Shown here: piece after piece, positions 34,806 through 41,381 of the stretch
Numbering within the stretch: the first letter of the stretch is position 1
Layout of the letters: every line of letters starts with the position of its first letter
Assembly (NCBI GenBank): GCA_030151365.1
Contig: JASLDW010000003.1
Coordinates: forward strand, 1-52,882
Origin: Lysobacter sp.
GTDB lineage: Bacteria > Pseudomonadota > Gammaproteobacteria > Xanthomonadales > Xanthomonadaceae
DNA: 52,882 bases
Direction: 5' to 3'
The notes under the pieces: generated by a model
The model's input: the letters and a program-made list of their open reading frames with translations, nothing else
The model's database searches: none
Told to the model about the DNA's origin: nothing
Program-made: the position numbers and the translations under genes

Positions 34806-34821
34806 GCCTCCGGGGGGAGGC
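34806..34821 (+). promoter_or_regulatory. Leader hairpin with GGGG loop upstream of the 34852 gene
   Basis: GCCTCC-GGGG-GGAGGC is a perfect six-base stem with a four-G loop about 30 nt before the start codon. It would sit at the 5' end of the transcript and could protect it or present the G-rich loop for pairing. Confidence 0.5.
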
Positions 34822-34851
34822 AATCAATCATGACTTTGGGGAAAAACAAAC

Positions 34852-35286
34852 ATGAAGTTCATGCGCCACCCGTTGACCGCTGGCATCGTGCTTTTCTGCG
34901 CGTCGCAATTCTGCAATGCCCAGACTGCCGCCATTTCCGGCCAACAGTCTTCGAAGGAAGGGATCTGTCTTTTCACGGGGGTTCCCCCGGCTGAATTCAC
35001 CTATACCGAAGTGAAGGATCTCGATTACGGAAAGGGCAGCTACGGAAGCGTCAACGACATCCTTCCGGAGCTCGTGAAGGATGCCAAGGCGGCCGGTGCC
35101 GATGCCGTCATCCACTACAACGGCGCGCAGCATTTCGGGTTCTGGCCTTGGCGGCTTGTCCGGCCCGTCGCGACAGGCACCGCGATCAAGTGGACGCCGG
35201 CCCGCGACGTCGACTGCGCGAGCGCGGGAGGTCACTACACGACGGGCACGCTGGCAGAAGCACCTCCGCCGCCGCCGGAGAAATGA
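34852..35286 (+). CDS. Small secreted protein of unknown function
   Basis: A 144-residue protein with a signal peptide (HPLTAGIVLFCASQFCNAQ). The mature part has EVKDLDYGKGSYGSVNDILPELVKDAKAAGADAVIHY and PVATGTAIKW. This alternation of a helix with an A-G-A-D-A-V strand and a G-x-A strand recalls RcsF/YbjQ-like alpha-beta folds; the resemblance is weak and no function is assigned. Two cysteines flank the domain (GICLF, DVDCAS) and could pair. The C-terminus is proline-rich. The gene has its own promoter region, a leader hairpin, a GGGG 10-13 nt before the ATG, and a strong terminator after it, so it is a stand-alone transcript. Confidence 0.75.
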   Translation: MKFMRHPLTAGIVLFCASQFCNAQTAAISGQQSSKEGICLFTGVPPAEFTYTEVKDLDYGKGSYGSVNDILPELVKDAKAAGADAVIHYNGAQHFGFWPWRLVRPVATGTAIKWTPARDVDCASAGGHYTTGTLAEAPPPPPEK

Positions 35287-35292
35287 AACCGA

Positions 35293-35314
35293 AGCGGGCC
35301 CGGGCCCGCTTTTT
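35293..35314 (+). terminator. Rho-independent terminator after the 34852 gene
   Basis: AGCGGGCCC-GGGCCCGCT forms a GC-rich hairpin, followed at once by TTTTT, 7 nt after the stop codon. Confidence 0.85.
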
Positions 35315-35374
35315 CATGGGCAATCCGCCACGGGATAGGTCATAAGTCATGTGTCGGCGTGGCGCGGCGGCGGG

Positions 35375-35380
35375 TAGCAT
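35375..35380 (+). promoter_or_regulatory. Putative -10 element (TAGCAT) for the S9 peptidase gene
   Basis: The GGCGGCGGG-TAGCAT-CG context matches the -10 regions of the 34852 and 51348 genes. The transcript would start near 35387, about 24 nt before the start codon. Confidence 0.35.
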
Positions 35381-35410
35381 CGAAGGGTTACCTCCCGTCC
35401 CGGAACCCCG

Positions 35411-37726
35411 ATGCGTGCCCACACCCGCCTGGCCCTGCTGGCCGTCTGCCTGGTCGCCCCGATGACCCAAGCGCAAACCTCCGCGCAGCTCACCGCTGCC
35501 GACTACGACCGTGCCGTGAAAACCCTTGGCGATCGCACCGGTCCGCTGGTGGACGGCATGGTGAGCGTCGTCGGCTGGCTCGATGACGGCAGCGTGGTGT
35601 ATCGCGAAACCGCCGGCGGCAAGACCCGTTTCCTGCGCCTGGATCCGGCGACCGGCAAGTCTTCGGCGGCCTTCAATGCGCAGGCGCTGGCCGATGCCAT
35701 GAACCAGGCGCGCGCCGGCAAGGGAGCGCCGGTCAAGGTGGACATGCTGCCGGTCTCGGCGATCAAGCGCGACGGCGCGGTCATGGTGGTGGACGTGCGT
35801 GGTGGCAGTTATCGCTGCAATGACACGGGCTGCACCCCGGTGGCCGCGGTGAAATCGGGCGACGAGCCCGGTGTCGCATCGCCGGATGGCAAGCACGAGG
35901 CCTTCGTCCGCGACTGGAACCTGTGGTTGCGAGATACCGCCACCGGCAAGGAAACCCGGCTGACCACCGACGGCAAGGCCGATTACGGCTACGCCACCGA
36001 CAACGCCGGCTGGAAGCACACCGATGAAGCGGTCGTGGTGTGGTCGCCGGATTCCAAGAAGATCGCCACCTTCCAGCAGGACCAGCGCAAGACGCGGACG
36101 ATGACCCTGGTCGATACCGGCGTCGGCTCGCCCAAGGTGCAGCAGTGGAAGTATCCGTTCGCCGGCGACAAGGACGTGACGATGATCGAGCGCGTCGTCA
36201 TCGATGTCGGCGGCGCCGCGCCGAAGACGGTGCGCCTGCAGATGCCGGCGGACCAGCATCGCTCCACCTGCGCCGACGACGTGGTCTGCGACGGCGGCTG
36301 GGAAGACGTGCAATGGGCGAAGGACGGCAAGACCCTGGCCTTCGTCAGCACCGATCGCGGCCACAAGTCCGCGACCCTGCGCGTGGCCGATGCCGCCAGC
36401 GGCAAGGTCCGCGACGTCTACACCGAAACCGTCGCCACCCAGTACCAGAGCGCGCCGGCGCTGGCGTCGGTCAACTGGCGTTACCTGCCCGAGAGCAACG
36501 AGTTCATCTGGTTCAGCCAGAAATCCGACTGGGGCCATCTCTACCTGCATGACCTCGCCACCGGCAAGCTCAAGCACCAGATCACCAGCGGTAGCTGGAA
36601 CGTCACCCAGATCGGCCACATCGATGCCGCCTCGCGCACGTTGTGGATCCGCGGCGTCGGTCGCGAAGCCGGCAACGATCCCTACTTCGTCCACTATTAC
36701 AAGGTCGGCATGGATGGCGGCGACGTCACCTTGCTGACACCGGAAAACGCCAATCACACGATCACGCCATCCGCCGACGACAAGTATTTCGTCGACGTGT
36801 ACTCGACCATTTCCACCGCGCCGGTCGCCGTGCTGCGCGATGGCAACGGCAAGCAGGTGAGCGAACTCGCGCGCGCCGACCTGACCCGCCTGAAGGCCGC
36901 GGGCTGGGTGGCGCCGGAGTCGTTCACGGTGAAGGGGCGCGACGGCAAGACCGATCTCTACGGCCAGATGTTCAAGCCGTCGAATTTCGATCCGAACAAG
37001 AAGTACCCGATCGTCACCTACATCTATCCGGGCCCGCAGGTCGGTTCGGTCCGTTCGCGCAGCTTCTCGCCCGCGCACGGCGACAACCAGGCCCTGGCCG
37101 AGCTCGGCTTCATCGTCATCGCGGTCGATGGCATGGGCACCCCGCTGCGCAGCAAGACGTTCCAGGACGCCTATTACGGCAACATGGCCGACAACACGCT
37201 GCCCGACCAGGTCGGCGCGTTGAAGCAGCTCGCGGCGAAGTATCCGTGGATCGATGCCACCCGCGCCGGCATGTGGGGCCACTCCGGTGGCGGCAATGCC
37301 ACCGCGGGCGCGATGTTCCACTATCCGGACGTGTACAAGGCCGGTTGGGCCGAAAGCGGCAACCACGACAACCTGACCTATGAAGACGACTGGGCAGAGC
37401 GCTATCACGGCCTGCTCGAGAAGAAGGCCGACGGCACCACCAACTACACCGGGCAGGACAACGCCGCGTATGCGAAGAACCTCAAGGGCAAGCTGATGCT
37501 GGTCCACGGCCTGATGGACGACAACGTGCCGCCGCAGTCGACGCTGCAGGTGGTCGATGCGCTGGTGAAGGCGAACAAGGACTTCGACCTGCTGCTGCTG
37601 CCGCACGCGCGCCACGGCTATGGCATCGACACCTACTACGTGATGCGTCGCCGCTGGGATTTCTTCGTGAAGAACCTGCTGGGCTCGGAACCGCCGAAGG
37701 ACTATCTGGTCGCGCCGGCGAAGTAA
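35411..37726 (+). CDS. S9 family dipeptidyl aminopeptidase IV-type serine peptidase
   Basis: A 771-residue secreted peptidase with a signal peptide (LALLAVCLVAPMTQAQ). An N-terminal beta-propeller (about 40-480) contains DPP-IV-like repeats such as WSPDSKKIATFQQDQRKTR and NWRYLPESNEFIWFSQKS. The C-terminal alpha/beta hydrolase domain has Ser625 in GHSGGG, Asp703/704 in GLMDDNVPP, and His735 in ARHGYG. Such enzymes remove dipeptides, often after proline, in the periplasm. The GHSGGG nucleophile elbow differs from the more common GWSYGG but is within family variation. It has its own putative promoter and is convergent with the GST gene. Confidence 0.93.
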   Translation: MRAHTRLALLAVCLVAPMTQAQTSAQLTAADYDRAVKTLGDRTGPLVDGMVSVVGWLDDGSVVYRETAGGKTRFLRLDPATGKSSAAFNAQALADAMNQARAGKGAPVKVDMLPVSAIKRDGAVMVVDVRGGSYRCNDTGCTPVAAVKSGDEPGVASPDGKHEAFVRDWNLWLRDTATGKETRLTTDGKADYGYATDNAGWKHTDEAVVVWSPDSKKIATFQQDQRKTRTMTLVDTGVGSPKVQQWKYPFAGDKDVTMIERVVIDVGGAAPKTVRLQMPADQHRSTCADDVVCDGGWEDVQWAKDGKTLAFVSTDRGHKSATLRVADAASGKVRDVYTETVATQYQSAPALASVNWRYLPESNEFIWFSQKSDWGHLYLHDLATGKLKHQITSGSWNVTQIGHIDAASRTLWIRGVGREAGNDPYFVHYYKVGMDGGDVTLLTPENANHTITPSADDKYFVDVYSTISTAPVAVLRDGNGKQVSELARADLTRLKAAGWVAPESFTVKGRDGKTDLYGQMFKPSNFDPNKKYPIVTYIYPGPQVGSVRSRSFSPAHGDNQALAELGFIVIAVDGMGTPLRSKTFQDAYYGNMADNTLPDQVGALKQLAAKYPWIDATRAGMWGHSGGGNATAGAMFHYPDVYKAGWAESGNHDNLTYEDDWAERYHGLLEKKADGTTNYTGQDNAAYAKNLKGKLMLVHGLMDDNVPPQSTLQVVDALVKANKDFDLLLLPHARHGYGIDTYYVMRRRWDFFVKNLLGSEPPKDYLVAPAK

Positions 37727-37730
37727 GCAC

Positions 37731-37787
37731 AACAGCATCGCACGCGCCGGAGCTGGCCTCCCGCCAAGCCAGCGCGTGCGAACTGTT
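37731..37787. other. Long hairpin between convergent S9 peptidase and GST genes
   Basis: AACAG and TCGCACGC pair with GCGTGCGA and CTGTT, and an inner GCTGGC pairs with GCCAGC. There is no T-tract, so it could be a structured, possibly Rho-assisted, bidirectional stop. Confidence 0.4.
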
Positions 37788-37789
37788 CG

Positions 37790-38479
37790 TCACCGTTGCC
37801 CGAACAAGATCTTCTTCTCTTCGTCGCTCATCGGCTTGCCCGCATCCGGATTGACCTGCTTGCTCAAGGCGTACGCACGCTGCGTCGCCGGACGCGCGGC
37901 GATCGACGCATGCCAGCGCTGCAGGTCCGGGAACGCCGACAGATCGAGCGGCGCCTTGGTGTAGGGATTGATCCACGGATAGCAGGCCATGTCGGCGATG
38001 GTGTAGTCGTCGCCGGTGATGAAGGCGCGCCCGTGCAACTGCCTGTCGAGCACGCCCAGCAAGCGCAGGACTTCGTTGCGGTAGCGATCGCGGGCGTAGT
38101 CGATCGCTTCCGGCGCATAGACGTGGAAATGGCCGTACTGGCCGGTCATCGGGCCGAGGCCGGCCATCTGCCACATCAGCCATTCGTTGACGTGGACCTT
38201 GCCGCGCGTGTCGTTGGCGAAGAAGCGCCCGCTCTTGTTGGCGAGATAGACCAGGATCGCGCCCGATTCGAAGACGCTGATCGGAGCACCGCCGTCCGCC
38301 GGTGCGTGATCGACGATCGCCGGCATCTTGTTGTTGGGGGAGATGCGCAGGTAGTCGGGCTCGAACTGCGCGCCCTTGCCGATGTCGACCGGGATGACGC
38401 GGTATTCGAGGCCGGCCTCCTCGAGGAACAGGGTGATCTTGTGCCCGTTGGGCGTGGGCCAGTAGTGCAGGTCGATCAT
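37790..38479 (-). CDS. Glutathione S-transferase family protein (Nu class, YfcG/YghU-like)
   Basis: A 229-residue GST. The N-terminal thioredoxin-like domain has LHYWPTPNGHKITLFLEEAGLEY (Thr/Asn active-site pair), then ISPNNKMPAIVD and VFESGAILVYLANK, the glutathione-binding Pro and Glu-Ser. The C-terminal helical domain has WLMWQMAGLGPMTGQYGHF, which is highly typical of the Nu class with disulfide-bond reductase activity. GGAG lies just before the ATG, and a TAGACT in the leader may be a -10. It is divergent from the YqhA gene, with 112 nt between. Confidence 0.93.
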   Translation of the reverse strand: MIDLHYWPTPNGHKITLFLEEAGLEYRVIPVDIGKGAQFEPDYLRISPNNKMPAIVDHAPADGGAPISVFESGAILVYLANKSGRFFANDTRGKVHVNEWLMWQMAGLGPMTGQYGHFHVYAPEAIDYARDRYRNEVLRLLGVLDRQLHGRAFITGDDYTIADMACYPWINPYTKAPLDLSAFPDLQRWHASIAARPATQRAYALSKQVNPDAGKPMSDEEKKILFGQR

Positions 38480-38591
38480 GCTCGGAGACTCCGGTGGATG
38501 ATGCAGTCTAGCCCTGCAGTGTGACGATCATGGTGGAAGGAATCATTGTTGTCGGGTTACCCTCATCCATACACCCGCACGCATCCGTCCG

Positions 38592-39149
38592 ATGAGCGAC
38601 AAGCTTCCTGCCGCCGATCCGCTGAACCCATTGCCGCGCCTGATTTTCGCATCGCGCTGGTTGCAGTTGCCGCTCTACCTTGGCCTGATCGTGGCGCAGG
38701 CGGTCTACGTGTTCCTGTTCATGAAGGAGCTGTGGCACCTGATCGCGCACGCCGCCGAGTGGACCGAGCAGCAGATCATGTTGATGGTGCTGGGGCTGAT
38801 CGACGTGGTGATGATCTCCAATCTGCTGGTGATGGTGATCGTCGGCGGCTACGAAACCTTCGTGTCGCGGCTGGGGCTGGAAGGGCATCCCGACCAGCCG
38901 GAATGGCTGAGCCATGTCAACGCCAGCGTCCTCAAGGTGAAGCTGGCGATGGCGATCATCGGCATTTCCTCGATCCACCTGCTCAAGACCTTCATCGCGG
39001 TGGGCTCGCTGGGCACGGAGGCTTCCGGCTATACCGTGCAGGGCGTGATGTGGCAGACCATCATCCATTGCGTGTTCATCCTCTCGGCGATCGGCATCGC
39101 CTGGACCGACCGGGTGATGAGCGGAACCCCGGGCAAGCGCGCGCACTGA
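38592..39149 (+). CDS. UPF0114 / YqhA family inner-membrane protein
   Basis: A 185-residue protein: LIFASRWLQLPLYLGLIVAQAVYVFLFMKELWHLI is the hallmark first membrane segment. A helix in MLMVLGLIDVVMISNLLVMVIVGGYETFVS follows, then LKVKLAMAIIGISSIHLLKTFI and a fourth helix (WQTIIHCVFILSAIGIAWTDRVM). The family (TIGR00645) is widespread and has no proven function. It ends 28 nt before uvrD. Confidence 0.92.
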   Translation: MSDKLPAADPLNPLPRLIFASRWLQLPLYLGLIVAQAVYVFLFMKELWHLIAHAAEWTEQQIMLMVLGLIDVVMISNLLVMVIVGGYETFVSRLGLEGHPDQPEWLSHVNASVLKVKLAMAIIGISSIHLLKTFIAVGSLGTEASGYTVQGVMWQTIIHCVFILSAIGIAWTDRVMSGTPGKRAH

Positions 39150-39165
39150 GGCGCACATTGCCGCG

Positions 39166-39171
39166 TAAAAT
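39166..39171 (+). promoter_or_regulatory. Putative -10 element of uvrD (leaderless arrangement)
   Basis: TAAAAT, then 6 nt, then the ATG at 39178; there is no Shine-Dalgarno between them. Confidence 0.5.
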
Positions 39172-39177
39172 GCGGCC

Positions 39178-41352
39178 ATGGATGTTTCCCATTTGCTCGA
39201 CGGGCTGAACCCGGCCCAGCGCGAGGCCGTGACTGCGCCGCCCGGACACTATCTGGTGTTGGCGGGTGCCGGTTCCGGCAAGACCCGCGTGCTGACCCAC
39301 CGCATCGCGTGGTTGAACGAAGTGCATGGCGTCCCCGCGCACGGCATTTTCGCGGTCACCTTCACCAACAAGGCGGCGGGCGAGATGCGCGCACGCGCCG
39401 AGGCGCAGTTGCGCAATGGCGCGCGCGGGATGTGGATCGGCACCTTCCATGGGCTCGCGCATCGCCTGTTGCGCCTGCACTGGCAGGACGCGAAATTGCC
39501 GGAAGGCTTCCAGATCCTCGACAGCGACGACCAGCTGCGGCTGGTCAAGCGCGTGGTGCAGCAATTGGAGCTGGATGAAGCGCGCTTCCCGCCCAAGCAG
39601 ATCGCGTGGTGGATCAACGCGCAGAAGGACGAGGGCCGGCGACCGCAGCACATCCAGCCCGATCGCGACGAATGGTCGCAGGTGATGCAGAAGAGCTATG
39701 CGCTCTACCAGGAGCGCTGCGACAACGCCGGACTGGTCGATTTCGCCGAGATCCTCCTGCGCGCGCATGAGTTGTTGCGCGACAACCCGGCGCTGTTGGC
39801 GCATTACCGCCAACGTTTCCGCGAATTGCTGATCGACGAATTCCAGGACACCAACGCCATCCAGTACGGTTTCGTGCGCCTGCTCGCCGGGGAGACCGGC
39901 CACGTCTTCGTGGTCGGCGACGACGACCAGGCGATATACGGCTGGCGCGGTGCCAAGGTCGAGAACGTCCAGCGTTTCCTCCAGGATTTCGCCGGCGCGC
40001 AGACCATCCGCCTGGAACAGAACTACCGTTCGACCGCCAATATCCTCAGCGCCGCCAACGCGGTGATCGCCCACAACCCGGAGCGCCTCGGCAAACAGTT
40101 GTGGACCGACAGCGGCGACGGCGAGCTGGTCGACCTCTACGCCGCCTACAACGAGATCGACGAGGCGCGCTACGTCATCGAACGCATCCGCGCCTGGGTG
40201 CGCGAGGGCGGCAGCTATGGCGACTGCGCGATCCTCTATCGCAGCAACGCGCAATCGCGCGCCTTCGAAGAAGCCTTGCTGGCGGAGCAGTTGCCGTATC
40301 GCGTCTACGGCGGCATGCGCTTCTTCGAACGCGCCGAAATCAAGGACAGCCTGGCCTATCTGCGCCTGGTCGCTTCGCGCGCGGATGACGCCGCCTTCGA
40401 GCGCGCGGTCAACACGCCGGCGCGCGGCATCGGCGAGCGCACGCTGGATGAAGTGCGGCGGATGGCGCGTGGTGCCGGCATGACGTTGTGGGACGCGTCG
40501 CGCGAACTGGTCCACGCCGGTGATTTGACGGCGCGTGCGCGCAATGCGCTGGCGGCGTTCCTGCAACTCGTCGACCAGTTGCAGGACGAGTCGGCCGAAC
40601 TGCCGTTGCAGGACAAGATCGACCACATGCTGGCGCACAGCGGCTTGCGTGCGTATTACGAGAAGGAATCGCGCGGCAGCCTCGACTCGCGCACCGACAA
40701 CCTCGACGAGCTGGTCAGCGTGGCCTCGCGCTTCGTGCGCGGCGACGACGAGGAGACGGCGCAGTTGAGCGAACTGGTCGCTTTCCTCGCCTATGCAGCG
40801 CTGGAAGCGGGTGAGGGCCAGGCGCAGGCCGGCGACGATGGCGTGCAGCTGATGACGCTGCACAGCGCCAAGGGCCTGGAATTCCCGCTGGTCTTCCTTG
40901 CCGGCATGGAAGAAGGGCTGTTCCCCAACGCGCGTTCGTCGGAGGAAAGCGGGCGACTGGAGGAAGAACGCCGCCTCGCCTACGTCGGCATCACCCGCGC
41001 GCGCCAGCACCTGGTATTGACCTATGCGGAAGCGCGCCGCCTGCACGGCCAGGACATGTACGGCATCCCTTCGCGTTTCCTGCGCGAGATCCCGTCGTCG
41101 CTGGTCAACGAGGTTCGACCCAAGGTCAAGGTGTCGCGTGCCTACACCTCGGCGCCGCGCCGCGATTTCGGCCACGCCCCGATCCAGGCGCCGGGCATCG
41201 CGCTGGGCGCGCAGGTCCGCCATCCGACCTTCGGCAGCGGCACCGTCACCGACATCGAGGGCAATGGCGCGCATGCGCGGGTCCAGGTGAATTTCGACGA
41301 CGCCGGCAGCAAGTGGCTGGTCCTGGCGTTCGCGAATCTGTCGCCGATGTAG
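39178..41352 (+). CDS. uvrD: UvrD-type DNA helicase II
   Basis: A 724-residue superfamily 1A helicase: LNPAQREAV (Q motif), AGAGSGKT (29-36, Walker A), FTNKAAGEM (motif Ia), LIDEFQDTN (motif II), VVGDDDQAIYGWRGA (motif III), LEQNYRS (motif IV), LMTLHSAKGLEFPLVFL (motif V) and YVGITRARQHL (motif VI). A Tudor-like C-terminal segment (VRHPTFGSGTVTDIEGNG) ends the protein, as in UvrD and PcrA. It unwinds 3' to 5' in nucleotide excision and mismatch repair. The length and tail favour UvrD over Rep. It precedes polA by 29 nt, but polA has its own -10. Confidence 0.93.
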   Translation: MDVSHLLDGLNPAQREAVTAPPGHYLVLAGAGSGKTRVLTHRIAWLNEVHGVPAHGIFAVTFTNKAAGEMRARAEAQLRNGARGMWIGTFHGLAHRLLRLHWQDAKLPEGFQILDSDDQLRLVKRVVQQLELDEARFPPKQIAWWINAQKDEGRRPQHIQPDRDEWSQVMQKSYALYQERCDNAGLVDFAEILLRAHELLRDNPALLAHYRQRFRELLIDEFQDTNAIQYGFVRLLAGETGHVFVVGDDDQAIYGWRGAKVENVQRFLQDFAGAQTIRLEQNYRSTANILSAANAVIAHNPERLGKQLWTDSGDGELVDLYAAYNEIDEARYVIERIRAWVREGGSYGDCAILYRSNAQSRAFEEALLAEQLPYRVYGGMRFFERAEIKDSLAYLRLVASRADDAAFERAVNTPARGIGERTLDEVRRMARGAGMTLWDASRELVHAGDLTARARNALAAFLQLVDQLQDESAELPLQDKIDHMLAHSGLRAYYEKESRGSLDSRTDNLDELVSVASRFVRGDDEETAQLSELVAFLAYAALEAGEGQAQAGDDGVQLMTLHSAKGLEFPLVFLAGMEEGLFPNARSSEESGRLEEERRLAYVGITRARQHLVLTYAEARRLHGQDMYGIPSRFLREIPSSLVNEVRPKVKVSRAYTSAPRRDFGHAPIQAPGIALGAQVRHPTFGSGTVTDIEGNGAHARVQVNFDDAGSKWLVLAFANLSPM

Positions 41353-41369
41353 CGATGCGCGGCGCGGAC

Positions 41370-41375
41370 TAGAAT
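41370..41375 (+). promoter_or_regulatory. Putative -10 element of polA (leaderless arrangement)
   Basis: TAGAAT, then 6 nt, then the polA ATG at 41382. No Shine-Dalgarno is present. Confidence 0.5.
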
Positions 41376-41381
41376 GCGTCC

